The notes beneath the pieces were generated by a model. The model was not told the DNA's origin. It saw nothing but the letters and a program-made list of their open reading frames with translations, and searched no databases. From Mermis nigrescens (taxonomy: Eukaryota > Nematoda > Enoplea > Mermithida > Mermithidae), in assembly GCA_036768485.1 (NCBI GenBank), contig JAVLUZ010000708.1:186001-250000 (forward strand): a stretch of 64,000 nucleotides of DNA, in the 5' to 3' direction. Shown piece after piece: positions 33,105-52,519 of this stretch (position 1 is the first letter of the stretch; each line of letters begins with the position of its first letter). The translations under genes were made by a program, and so were the position numbers.

Positions 33105-33260
33105 ATTCTGGGTTCTGTAAATTTTCAGATTCAAAAAGTGCCTAAACATTTATGGTAGGGCCAAAACACTGATCTTCGGCGTTTCTCAATAAGCTTCGTG
33201 CATCGGCATCGAAAAATTGCAGGACAAACGAAAAAATTCAGGAAAATCAATTTCTGGAGT
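33105..33260 (+). mobile_element. Degenerate family A fragment
   Basis: The family order is partly kept (GGCGGCTTGAAAATTCTGGG, GGCGTTTCTCAATAAGC, ATCGGCATCGAAAAATTGC, TTTCTGGAGTGGGGG). No intact ends. Confidence 0.45.
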
Positions 33261-33784
33261 GGGGGTCTGCCTGGCGGATTCCGATGTGGTTGCAATGTAA
33301 GTTGGGGTTTGCTGACTTCAAACGGGAATTTTTAATTGAAGAGCAACTTCAATAAAAATGTACAATTTAAAATCATAGTCTATTTTGAGACAGTTTTTTG
33401 ACTGCCAAAAAGCATGCTTTGTTAATGATATAAATAAGTCTTTAAAATGGGTTAAGTCTTTTTTAGAAATAGGGTTAGAGTTAACTTTAACCCTATTAAC
33501 TTTTTCAAAATGGGGTGAACCCTTCAACCTCTAGCTCTAGTGTAATCTACTAACTCTGACAACGCTAGTAGTAGTTCATTAATTTTGAGCAGTCAATTCG
33601 GAATCAGGGGTCCAATAAATTTAGGGACCCAAATTGGGAAGCACACCCAAGCTGTGCTCCTGCAAAATGATAAAACCCAAAATTTTACTCAATGGATAGG
33701 GTATGTTTAGGCTCCTGAATCTCAAAGACCAATCCATGAACTTTCTTCAAATTCACAGTTAGGTCAGGTACTTCATAAATAATT

Positions 33785-34051
33785 ACAGTCTGTTCCATTC
33801 CAAACGGTCCATTTCTCGCTTTACGCTTTATTACTGTAGCAGAATATTTTACGGGTTAAGTTGTTGTGGCAGTCCTTTAGATGCGCCACATGTTAAGCAA
33901 GGCATATTGAAGATAAATAAGAAGATTTTAAAGCTACCAGCTGTTACGAGAGCATAACTGAAGGCGCCACTTGTGCGATGAACGTGTATTACAGTAATAG
34001 GACTTTAGTAAAAAATAAGCCGTTTGGAACGGAATAGACTATAGTTGAAAT
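33785..34051. mobile_element. MITE with ~28-bp TIRs, possible TA target
   Basis: The left end CAGTCTGTTCCATTCCAAAC pairs with the right end GTTTGGAACGGAATAGACTA. TA flanks the outer edges. The first 100 bp are homologous to 8887-8980, which lies inside the Harbinger element. A Tc1/mariner-type MITE is possible. Confidence 0.6.
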
Positions 34052-35007
34052 TTACGTAAAGGAAATTAACCCGCTGCGATTTGAGGTATTCAAAAACGCA
34101 CGTTCAAAAATGTTTTCCATCAGTTAACACTCTTGTGTGAAGTTGTTTACACCAGTCTATAGCGCAATAAAAGCTGGTCTAAGATGGCGCATTTTTTGTT
34201 GGTGAAGATATAAGTTCTGTGAGATTTATATTCTCTTTCACATAAGTTTGGGCATAAATTTTAAAAATCTTCCCCGACTACAAAATGTCAGATTGCGTTG
34301 AAATGTCCATAATTACCGTAGATTGTCGATACTGTCCTAAAATATTCTCAAAATGTATGCCTAAACTTAAGTGGAAGAGATTATGAGAAATTTCATTGTT
34401 TTTTATAAAAAATTTTTGCGAGACACTAAACAATTTTTTTTATGTTCATTTCTTTAAAGCGAAAAATTAAGCAGGTACTCAATCTTCAATCGTTTTTGAA
34501 TCGGGTTTAACAATGCTCCTTCTTACTGTATAATGAGACAATGCAAGCAACGTTTGTCTCCCATGGCATCTGTTCGTTGACTGGCTCACCGTTTTTCCTA
34601 CATTTACGTGTTTTTGTGAACTACAATTTCGAGAAAAGGAAAAATTCGTGGGCTAGTTTCACATTGAGGAAAATTTTTGTAATGCAAAAAATGCGTTCTA
34701 GAAAATTTTTCTTTTCTTCTAAAACATCTAAATTCCAAAATTTTTCGACGCTTCTGAGGTGGCAAAGGTGCTATCGTCGCCAAATTGCGGCGATAACCTC
34801 AATGTCTCAAAAGGGAGAGTAAACTCCACAAATGCAGACTTAATTTTATACCTACCTAATTGTTATTTATGCTTTAAGCCGCGCCGCGTCGATTGCAAAA
34901 TGTATCGACAATTTATCGACAACTTGCTCTAGAACTTCTTTATAATTGAAGGTTCTTTACTAAAGAGAATTGGTCAATTTTTGTATCAAAAATGCGTTTT
35001 AGACTAG
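34052..35007. other. No gene recognised
   Basis: AT-rich. A segment at 34845-34960 (GCCGCGCCGCGTCGATTGCA, then ACTTGCTCTAGAACTTCTTT) has a diverged direct copy at 38910-39000, on the other side of the 35008-38859 element. Confidence 0.5.
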
Positions 35008-35754
35008 GACCGTGCTTAGGCTTTTAGCGGCCCTGGGTAAAGCTGATTTTTCGGTACTCAAAAGTAGTGATCGATCGAGTTTCAAATCCCCGGCCATTTT
35101 TCAGCATCCCCGGCCCCGGCCGGGGCAAGGTCAAAAAAATGGCCGGGGCCGGTGAAAAATTTTTACGTGTGATTCGTATTTTGTACAGGCTGTGATACTG
35201 GCACTTATTTATCAATGAGCAAGTGTTAATTTTGAGAACTGTACTGATTAGACCATATGTATACTTACTTAGTCCTTGTTATAACTTTGCTACTGTGTAT
35301 AAATGAGCTTTTACTGAATAAATGTTCAGGAAAATCTGCATATTTTCGATTCCTCCACTTGACTTATTTAAACTAAATGCTACTTTTAACGCATTCATTC
35401 ATAGCTATGGCTAAAAGATTTAGAATTGACAAATGCGTTCTATTTCTAGTTGGAAATTGTACGTTTTCAACAGAACTATTTTTACAAAAAACATTTTTTC
35501 ATTTAATTGAATGGGAACCGCGTGCTTTAAAACGCGTTTCTTGTGTAATAGTTATTAGGACGGAGGTTAAATATAGGCGAATGTAAACTACGCTCCAGAA
35601 TTGCGTCCGATCCAATAAACTAAATATGTCTCAAACAGTTTCCTAAGGTCCAGAGTTGAGTGAGGGGTGAAATCCCAAGTTGGAGGACCAGAAAATTGAG
35701 TGGTGGACTATTATTAGCCGACTCTATTTTGATGTACGAGCTTCTTGTGCTTGT

Positions 35755-36820
35755 ACAAAGATCTCCGAAAAGGTCTTTTGTATGAGCTAACAAATTTTTG
35801 TAGCTATATTATATAAATATGTTTTTAAACATACACATTTTCGCATACTATCAGTACGTGACAGTGTTTTTTGTACATTGTACCTTTGTATATACATGAA
35901 CAAAGATGGTACCCAAAAGTCTTTGTACATATTGTACCAGTGTTTTTTTGTACACGGTCCGTTTGTGCATGTACAAAGATGGTCCCCAAAAGTCTTTGTA
36001 CATTTTGTACACACAGATTTTTAGTTACTATAATATGACACAGTAGCGATTTTAGTGTGGTAAAACAGGGTGTTTTGACTTTTGATCGTATATTTTAGCT
36101 AATTTCTGGGTTTCTAACGCCAAAAATTACTAAAATTGTCTTGAAACGGCGCGCGAAGCTGCCTAAAAATTTGACATTTTTCCATGCTAAATACGAATTT
36201 TGCCATTTTAAAGATATATAGGACAGACAATTTTTCATACCGGAGCGAAGCGCCGAAAATTTGTCGGAATTTTACACCTTTTTACAGTTTTTATCTCTCC
36301 CAAAAATCTTTGTACATGTACAAAGATAGTCCTGAAAAGTCTTTGTACATTGGGAAAAATCTTTGGTGAATACAAAAAACACTGTTTTGCACATGCAACT
36401 TTTTGTATACTTTAATATGGTACAGTAGCGATTTCAGTGTGGTAGAACATAGTTTTTCGATCTTTAGTACCTAGTGTATTTGGCTAATTTTTGGGTTTCT
36501 GAATATTTGACATTTTTCTATTTTTTCCATTCTAAGCGCAGTCTTGCTTATTACAAGATTTAATCCGCACATTACAATGTTTGTAATATTTCTGATTTTG
36601 TAGTACAAGTTGTTTTAGTTTTCTCAGTCGAGTTTTATGTGTGAATTCCATCAAAAGCTCATAAAAATTTTGGCACTTCGCGCCGAACTTATATTATCAA
36701 CTAAATTCAGGCCGAATTATCACATTTAGAAGCACGGTCTTTTTGTATTCGGCGAAGATTTTTGCTGATGTACAAAGACGTTTCAGGACCGTCTTTGTGT
36801 ATGTACAAAGATTTTTGAAG
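35755..36820. repeat. Dispersed CTTTGTACAT/ATGTACAAAG palindromic motifs
   Basis: Motif pairs such as GTACAAAGAT...AAGTCTTTGTACAT recur near 35755, 35880-36005, 36310-36350 and 36770-36810. They reappear at 39190-39260, 39940-39975 and 44955-45010. They look like ends or hairpins of one more short repeat family. Confidence 0.5.
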
Positions 36821-36918
36821 AACAAAACTGTGAAAAAGGTGTATAATTCCTTATTGCAAATTCTATCATTTTAAAGATTTTCAGGGAGCCGCATACCCCC
36901 TTTCCCTGAAAATGCCCG

Positions 36919-37142
36919 AGAAATATACATATGACAGGGGTGGGCCATCCCCCATCCACACTTTGAAGCCTCGAACTTCCTTGAAAGTCAGAAAATATCT
37001 TTGATCCTCCCCCATTTTTTTGGCGGAAAGCTGCGCTTTTTTGGTCATTTTTATGTGTTTTTACCATTTTTGATCGAGTCGAAACCCCTCCTTCTAAAAA
37101 TGGCGAGGGACCCCTACCCTAGATTTCCAGCCGTTACATGTA
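36919..37142 (+). mobile_element. Family B element (ACATGTAAC-type ends)
   Basis: It starts near CATATGACAGGGGTGGGCC and ends CCAGCCGTTACATGTA. It has the family's CCCCCATTTTTTTGGCGG and ATGGCGAGGGACCCC blocks. Confidence 0.6.
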
Positions 37143-37651
37143 TACTGAGGGACCCTCATAAAATTTCAAGCGATTACATGCATGTTTTATAGTGATAATT
37201 TATCTATTTACTCTAGCTCACATTCTAAAATAATGTATCACTTCGTGAAATTCTAATAGTTAGGTACACTTTTGCCATACTAAAAAAAAATCAAGTTCAA
37301 AAAAATTCAAAAGGTTTTCACCAAAAATCCTCTGACAGTGACTTGTGTCTTGGACCCTGAGGGGTAATACCCCTCCCCCTTATGGGAATGTGTGGTGTCT
37401 CATTTGTTACACCCAATACCTATTGCATCCAATCGCTACAGCAGCAGTAGCAGTAGGTAGCAAAGATTCAAATGATATAGTGTGCTAATAGCAGCAACAT
37501 AGACTTAAACAATGAAACACTGGACTAAATTTGTTTCTTGTGACATAAATAGTAATAAAACTTGATATGAAAAGGCGCACCTAATTTTGCGCTTGCCATT
37601 TACTAGTGAATGGAGCAGTCGCTCATTATTTCTTTTCCTATGCCCACCCCA

Positions 37652-37870
<219 letters not shown>

Positions 37871-38859
37871 TGGTACCGCCCCGGCCCCGGCCAAAAAGTC
37901 GCCCTGGTCGATCACTCCAAAAGTTTAATTTGTGCAGATTGAAGCATTTTAAACGATAGATTTTATAAAAATTTTTCATCAGAAACAAGCCTATCCATAC
38001 ATCAAGCATTTGAGATATTTATAGAATTAAATAGGAGCAAAGCAGATCATCTCATTATTTTTTTGGTTTTCTGATTAGCAAGATTAGCTGTCAATCACTT
38101 AAATTGTGTGCAAGTATATGACAACATGCATAGCTGAAATAATATGGACCCAGAGATCATCTAAATTTTTTTATTTCAAATGAAAATTAATCCGACCAGT
38201 CCTTTGAATACTGTACAAATTCTCTATTTGAAGTTTTCGTGCGACAAATTTTTTTAGTATGACAGAAAAGCCGACAAAAGCAGAGCGACTGCATACTAAC
38301 TTTTGGGGAAAAATGTCAATTATCTTACCATAATAAATTGAATATAAATACGCACGTCGCATCTTAGGATTGACCGAACAAAACATGTTAAAATTTCGAA
38401 TAATTCTCATTTCAAGCGTAAATTAATTAAAAAAAGAAAAAGCAAAATAAAACATTATTACAACTAAGTGGTGATCAGCCAGCATAAAGCGCCAAAAAAT
38501 ATTTGGATCTGCTGAAAAATATTTTTAACGTCGAATAGTTAGGTATACTCACTCTATAAAATCCTAATATTTATTGCATGCACGAATGTAATTTTAAGAA
38601 TCATGTGCAAACCGCAGACCAAATTTTAGTCCTTTAGAAATTACCTGGTGACTAGTTCAAATTAATATATGTGCATGGTAAAATATGGAGGTTGATAAAT
38701 TTAAATCAGTCGTCCAGCTTCAGAAGCCATAAATCTAAAATCTGGGGGATTCAAGATGATTTGTCTTATTGAAACCGCTAAAATACTTTTACCGAATCCT
38801 CTGAAATATTTTTAACGGCTCTTGGCAACTCCCATTTCGCTACCTTCCTAAGCACGGTC

Positions 38860-39385
38860 ATGTTAGAAAGCTAAAATGTTTAAAATTTTCCATTGATTCA
38901 ATATTACCTATACTTGTTATTGATGCTCGGCCGTGCTGCGCCGATTGCAGCACTTTTACCGTCAGCTTGTTGTAGAACTTAACTGTGATTGAAAATCCTC
39001 ATCTTATGCACGAATTTTGGACAAATAATTTAATTTTATTATGTGCCATTGATGTTTAGGCCGCGCCAGATTCCAGCAATTTTCGTAATGCAAAAATTTT
39101 CAAAATCTTCTGACGCTTCGCGCTATTTTGATAAATCATTGAGTTTTTATTCTTCGACGTGACTCTAAAAATCGGCTATAGTGTACCACGTTTTTTTGTA
39201 TTCTGCAAAGATTTTTTCTGATGTGCAAAGACTTTTCAGGACCGCCTTTGTACATGTACGGATATTTTGGGTAGACAAAGTGTGAAAAAAGTCAAAAATT
39301 CCCATTCCTTTTTTTCTATAGTTATAATGACAGAAATTGCATTTAGAAAGCAAAAATATTGAATTTTTCTGCGCTCCGCGCTATA
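38860..39385. other. No gene recognised
   Basis: AT-rich repeat-derived sequence with GCGCTTCGCGC-like motifs at about 39112 and 39372. Confidence 0.5.
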
Positions 39386-40403
39386 CATGCACATAGGGGG
39401 TATTACCCTTCCCTTGAAGGGTCAGCTGGACAGATACTGTCCGGCGATTTTGAGCTGATGGAACGCTTTTTGCATCATTTTTGAGCTCAAAAGCAGTAAA
39501 AACGTCTAACATTTTTCGGCGCTGTGCGCCAGATTAGTTTTTTCAAGTACTTTTTACTTAAAAAGCGCCCAAAAATTGAAGAATTTTTTTGTGTCAAAAG
39601 TGACATAGTGCAGTCAAAATGGACTAAAAATGCTCTTAAAATGCGATATTACTAAGAAAAACGTTTTATAAACTATTTTGACTATTTTATAGTTAAAACA
39701 GCAAAAAAATCATGGAGGTAAATTTACTATTTTGGATTTTTGGGGATTTTACCCCCTGCCAACCCTGACCTTGTGCACCTTTGCGCCATTTGTTTTGAGA
39801 CAATTTTCGGTATTCTTTGTCATCAGAAACCCAGAAATTGGCTGAAAAACTGAAAAACTACCAACGCTTGAAAAACCCTGTTTTATCACACCAGAAGTGC
39901 TACTATACCATGTAATAGCACCCAAAAATTTGCATGTAGAAAATCTACAAAGACTTGGGGACCTTCTTTGTACATGTACAAACAAAATAGGTGCACAAGG
40001 TCTGGGTCAGCAAGGGGTGTGGAATCCCAAAATCCAATACAGTTAATTGAACGTTCACGATTTTTTGCTGTTCCAACGATCAAAACGGTCGAAATAGCAT
40101 ATAAAACCTTTCGTTGTAATAACGCATTTTAAAAGCATTTTTAGTCCATTTTGACAGCATTAAATCACTTTTAACAATAAAAAATGCAGAAATTTATCAA
40201 TTTTGGGCGCTTTTTGCTAAAAAAGTACTTAAAAGTATTAATCTGGCGCAAAGTGCTGGAAACACTTTGACGGTTTTACTGCTGTTGATCTCAAAAAATG
40301 GTGCATAAAAATGTTCCATCAGCTCAAAATCGCCGGAGAGTATCTGTCCGGCTGATCCTTCAAGGGGTAACCCCCTCACCCCCTATGTGCATGTATGACC
40401 AAG
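39386..40403. mobile_element. Family C element, 1-kb inverted repeat
   Basis: The end ATACATGCACATAGGGGG is present at both sides in inverted orientation. The outer arms of about 290 bp match (GGACAGATACTGTCCGGCGA / TCGCCGGAGAGTATCTGTCC; GTCAAAATGGACTAAAAATG in both). The middle has a CTTTGTACATGTACAAA palindrome. No ORF. No matching target duplication was found. Confidence 0.65.
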
Positions 40404-47961
<7,558 letters not shown>

Positions 47962-48122
47962 ATATATCTGTTTATTTTGTGGTCTTTAGATGCGTCGTTT
48001 TATGGATTACTGAATATTCGATGCGGAAATAAATAATTGAAGCATTTATTATGTATTTTTGTATTTTTTTCAACTAAATGAGAAAACCGAACACTCTGTC
48101 ACCAGTGATGCATAAGTAGCAA

Positions 48123-48300
48123 ACATGTAAGAGGGGATCCCCCATTTAAAGTCGGACGTCCCCCCATCCCCCCAAAGCCAGAAAATTTCTGACCTCCCTC
48201 CCCCGATTTTCGAAAAACAGACATTTTCGGCCAAGTCATTTACCCCCTCCCCAAAAAAATAGCCGGGATCTCCCCCAATTTAGAGCCGTTACACGTATAT
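48123..48300 (+). mobile_element. Family B element
   Basis: Starts ACATGTAAGAGGGGATCCCC, ends GAGCCGTTACACGTA; the AAAGTCGGACGTCCCCCC and CCAGAAAATTTCTGACC blocks match 60775-60993. Confidence 0.65.
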
Positions 48301-48379
48301 ATATAGGCAGATAAATCGCCGGCTGGATTAGAGATTTTCATGCATACGTGTAACTGGAATTTGGGATGGACCCCCAAAG

Positions 48380-48594
48380 CCGATTGTTCCCTTAAAGTTG
48401 TGAAATTTTTGAAGATTTTTCAAAAGTCAAAGCCTTAAAAAAAGGGTATGGCGAAAAAAGAAGGAACCATTTTTCAACGTTTCTCATCGAGCACTATCCA
48501 TAAGCATCAAAAAATTTTGAAAAATGGAATTCTGGGGGCGGGTACTTCGGTTTCTCGGGAGGTGCATCCCCGAAACCCTTCACGCCCAGGTGTG
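48380..48594 (+). mobile_element. Family A, 3' part
   Basis: The internal TTTCTCATCGAGCACTATCC and GAATTCTGGGGGCGGGTA lead to the end CACGCCCAGGTGTG. The left end is not recognisable. Confidence 0.55.
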
Positions 48595-48816
48595 CTCAGC
48601 ACCATTCAACTGAAGCAACAGTCATAGTACTAATGTAATGCATAGGTTGAAGAAAATTGTAATCGCGCGCTTTAATCCAGCAGTAGAAATTGAGCTGGAT
48701 TTCGGGCCAAGTTCGCGCTTTGAGCTATTTTGGTTAGGTCATCCACCCTCCTAAAATGGCTGGCCTCTATTATGCAGGGGCATGGTCAGAGAGCTTCTCT
48801 AATCTAATATAATAAT

Positions 48817-51415
48817 ATTTTATTAGCAATTACTGCCGTAGAAAATACAATAGAAATTACATGAAAAAGGATATATATAAAATGTCGAAGGAACGAAAGA
48901 ACGTCTATCAGCATAGCATAATAATGGCTGGGACGTACAGGCGGATCGCGCTCACGTACGCCCCTTTAGAAACTCATCTAAACAAAGTTTAGAAATCAAA
49001 CCCTAAAACCGTTTAAAAGATTTACAATCATCAATACTTTGGGGCAGAGTATTCCAGATCCTAGCTGTCCTGTTTGCAAAGTCGTTTTTCCTACAGTCCA
49101 AATGAAATTTGTGGATATAAAGCTTTATATCACTTATCGATCTGGTACCCCTTTCGGGTGCGAGTTCGAAAAAGTCTTCAAAGGAAAGTAACTGTCTCTT
49201 GATTATTCTGAAAGCAAAAGTGAGATCAAAATGAATACGCCGAGTTTCGAGTCTTTCAAGATTTAAGAAATCCAACTGCTCATCGTAAGACAAGTCACCT
49301 TGTCGCCATAGTATTCTTTTTGTAAATTTACGCTGAACTTTTTCAATACAGTTAATATCTTTAATCAAATAAGGGTTCCAAACCACCGAATTATACTCCA
49401 AAATGGGTCTTACATAGACTTTAAAAGCTTTTACCATTAATTCAATATTTTATGAGAAAGCTTTTCTGGATCAGTGATGCAACTCGAGAAGCTTTAGACG
49501 CAGTGTTTACACAATGAATGCTAGAAGATAGGTCATCACTAATATACACTCCCAAATCCTTAATAGATCCTTCAGAAACAATTAAATCTTGAAAACCCAC
49601 TTTTTAGTTGTTTATAGGATTCACATACCCCAAATACAACGTTGCACATTTACCATAACTGATTTGCAACTGCCATTTTTTAGTCCATGCGTGTAATAAA
49701 TTCAGATCCGATTGTAAGAGATCAGCATTACATGAAACATTAAAAATTTTTGCATCATCAGCAAACAACATAATATCGCTATGTTTAATACAATCAATTA
49801 AATCATTTATAAACACTAAAAACAATGTAGGCCCTAACACACTGCCTTGAGCGACACCGCTAATTACCGGTTGTGGGTTTGAGAAACAACTATTTATCTT
49901 CACCTTTTGTGACCTTCCCGCTAAAAATGATGTAATCCAGCTTAACAGTGTACCCGAAACTCCCAAGGATTTAAGTTTTAACAAAAGTTACGAATGAACA
50001 ACAGAATCAAAGGCTTTACAGAAATCAATATAAATAATGTCCATCGGAACGTGATTGTCCATACTTTTAGTCCACTTGTTTTTACACTTTAGCAGCTGGG
50101 ATGAACAAGACTTGTTCTTTAAAAACCCAAATTGTTGTTGACTTATCAGACAAGTTCTGTCAAAATGGTTCATGATGGTATTATTAATTATTGACTCCAT
50201 AACTTTACATAAAACGCAACAAAGAGATATAGGCCTATAATTTTCGACTGAGTGGGGGTCTCCTTTTTTAAAAAGGGGTGTAGCCAGTGCTTCCAACCAT
50301 AAACGTGGGGGCCTGCCAGTCCGATATGAAACTTCGAAAATGCTTGAAAGTGGTTCAATTAAGACAATTTTAATCTGTTTCAAAAAGTAAGCTGAGAGCC
50401 CATCGGGACCACTGAGTGAGTGGGCTTCAGCTTATTTAAAGCCGAGGCTACAATACTGAGCTCAAACTTAACCAAAGGAGGGCGATCATTTACCTTTACA
50501 GGTTCCATATTTAGTGGTTGAATGTTGTTATCTAAAGTGAAAACAGGACCAAAAAAATGTTAAAAACGTTGGCTTTTTCAGTTTCATCAGAAATAAGTTG
50601 CCCATCGAACTCAAGATCAGGTATGGAACGTTTCAGTTTTAACCAGGTGCTAACAAAATTATAAAAGTTTTTCAATGATGAACCCTTTTTTAATGAGTTC
50701 ATTCTCTTCACTGGCATAAAAATCCGAAATTGCATTATCAACATTTTTACAAGCAATTTTATAGTCATCCGACAAACTTGTATCCTTCTTTAATTTCTGC
50801 CAAAGTCTCGCGTTTCTTTCCTTGCAAATTCAGAATGTATTTCGGAAATTTGCGTTTTTCTAAAATAATTTTTTCAAAGTAACGTGGCATTTGATCGTCG
50901 AATTTAAAATATCTAAAAATACAGAATAAAAATCATCAACAGTGACACACGTTGAAAAAATATCAGGCCAGCTAACAAGTGATAGATCATGTATAATAGA
51001 AACGTAATCACCTTCTCTAAAATCATGATTTTCTTCAGGAGAATCAACTACTAATTTTTTGGGAATAAGAAGATCGAAAGTTAGAGCATCATGGTCACTA
51101 GTTGAAAAAGGCTCAATGTTATTGACGTTAAAAACGCATGATTTGTATGAACAGAAAATCAGATTCAATATATTATTACCTAGAGTAGGGTGTCGTGTAA
51201 ACTGATGTAACCCTATTTCGTTTGTAAGCTCAAAAAATTGTGAAGAAATACTATTTACAGGGAGAGAAGATCGTTTATCCCATTTAATTTCTGGAAAATT
51301 GAAATCACCTACAGCTATAATTATCCTAGGGGTATCAGTCGCCCATTCTAAGAATCTTAAAAACTGCTGATCAATTTCATTTTGATTGGGAGGCCTGTAA
51401 CACAAAATAACTCTG
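48817..51415 (-). mobile_element. 5'-truncated LINE (Jockey/CR1-like), copy 2
   Basis: The inverted (ATT)n tail is at 48817-48830 and the body is collinear with 12995-15583. It extends about 80 codons' worth of 5' sequence further at its left end than copy 1 does. It lies between the two host genes. Confidence 0.88.
49003..51405 (-). pseudogene. LINE ORF2 (endonuclease end and reverse transcriptase), broken
   Basis: The endonuclease part is 51405-50860 (MCYRPPNQNEIDQQFLRFLE, IAVGDFNFPEIKWD, SDHDALTFDLL). Reverse transcriptase is in pieces at 50768-50532, 50383-49988 and 49984-49604 (IYIDFCKAFDSV, SGVAQGSVLGPTLF, MLFADDAKIF); the C-terminal region is 49437-49003. Breaks differ from copy 1: a frame change near 50858, one near 50400 and a stop at 49985. 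The usual VPQGS is AQGS here. Confidence 0.85.
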
Positions 51416-51420
51416 TATTT

Positions 51421-51610
51421 ATGGGCATACGTGTAGCGAGGGAATCACCCACCCAAAGTTGGTTGTCCCCCAAAGCCAGGAAATTTTTGACCCCTGCCTC
51501 GAATTTTGAAAATGTTCGTTTTTTGGCCTGGGAGGCTATTTACCCTTCTTTTTCCTCTTCCTACAAATGGCAGGGGATCCCCATATCCAAGATTTCGAAT
51601 CCTTACATGT
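51421..51610 (+). mobile_element. Family B element next to the LINE 5' end
   Basis: CATACGTGTAGCGAGGGAA at the left, CGAATCCTTACATGTAGG at the right, with the CACCCAAAGTTGGTTGTCCC block. Confidence 0.6.
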
Positions 51611-51933
51611 AGGTTAGTCAGTAGGTACTTATGAACAATTTCTGGGGTAAAAACACAAATAGGCGTGGAGATTAGGACTCACAGCATTATTCTTGCGTTT
51701 TCTCGCGACTTTCGTTACGGTAGGTAGATATGCATCGAGAAAAACATCGAAGAATAATGACTTTGTACCTACAATACATTTTTCGGCGCTTTTTCGCTTT
51801 TTGTAGCTAGCTTTATGAACGCTTAAAATTTTTATTCAGAAAATTATGGAATATAGCCTTAAAAAATTACAGATTTGTAGCGGAATGTAGACGTGCGTCA
51901 AAAATTTGTCAATATCTATTTAATTGTGCCTTG

Positions 51934-52299
51934 CAGGCACGTAGCTGGCCGTCCTATTTTGGGGGACCAACACCAATTTTGGGGGGTCCTGGGTCCAAAA
52001 AGGCCAAAAATTACACAAAATAACGTTTAATAAGGTCCTATTTTTCCGGTTTTTTTTTAATTTTGGGGGTCCGGACCTTATGTGGGCAGCACCGAAATTC
52101 TGTAGGGGGTGAAAAAATTTTCAAAGGTCAAAAAATGGTCTTAAAAGTGGTCGTATGGCGAAAAATTCAAAATTTGAATTCTGGAGGGTATTTTGATTTC
52201 TGGGGGGGGGTATTTCAACTTCTGGGGGGTGCATACCCCCAAACCCCCTACGCCCATGTGTGGTCCGGACCCCCCATTCCCCCCAGAGCTACGTGCCTG
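51934..52299. mobile_element. hAT-like element with CAGGCACGTAGCT ends, TSD GTGCCTTG
   Basis: GTGCCTTG is exact at 51926-51933 and 52300-52307. Ends CAGGCACGTAGCTGG and CAGAGCTACGTGCCTG are inverted. It holds a nested family A element at 52077-52262. No ORF. Confidence 0.92.
52077..52262 (+). mobile_element. Family A element nested in a hAT-like element, TSD GTCCGGAC
   Basis: GTCCGGAC at 52069-52076 and 52263-52270 is exact. Starts CTTATGTGGGCAGCACC, ends CGCCCATGTGTG. Confidence 0.9.
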
Positions 52300-52519
52300 G
52301 TGCCTTGCACCAAATCTTTTTAAAATAAACTGCTGGCCCAATCCTGGATCGCATTTTTAGCTATTCTTTAAAATTTATACTTCGCACCTTTTGTTATGCA
52401 TGATAGTCAGAATTGATTCGTAAGACCGGTCTTTCATTTGCATGATGCTAATCGCTTAAACGTGATTTAGTCTTGGAGTTTTAGATTCCCACTTTTACGG
52501 CTTCTTATTAGGCTCTTTC

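Noticed and set aside
34541..34822. 93-residue ORF as a possible small gene
   Set aside because: The composition is that of AT-rich noncoding DNA (many Lys/Phe/Ser), with no domain, no splice context and no neighbours.
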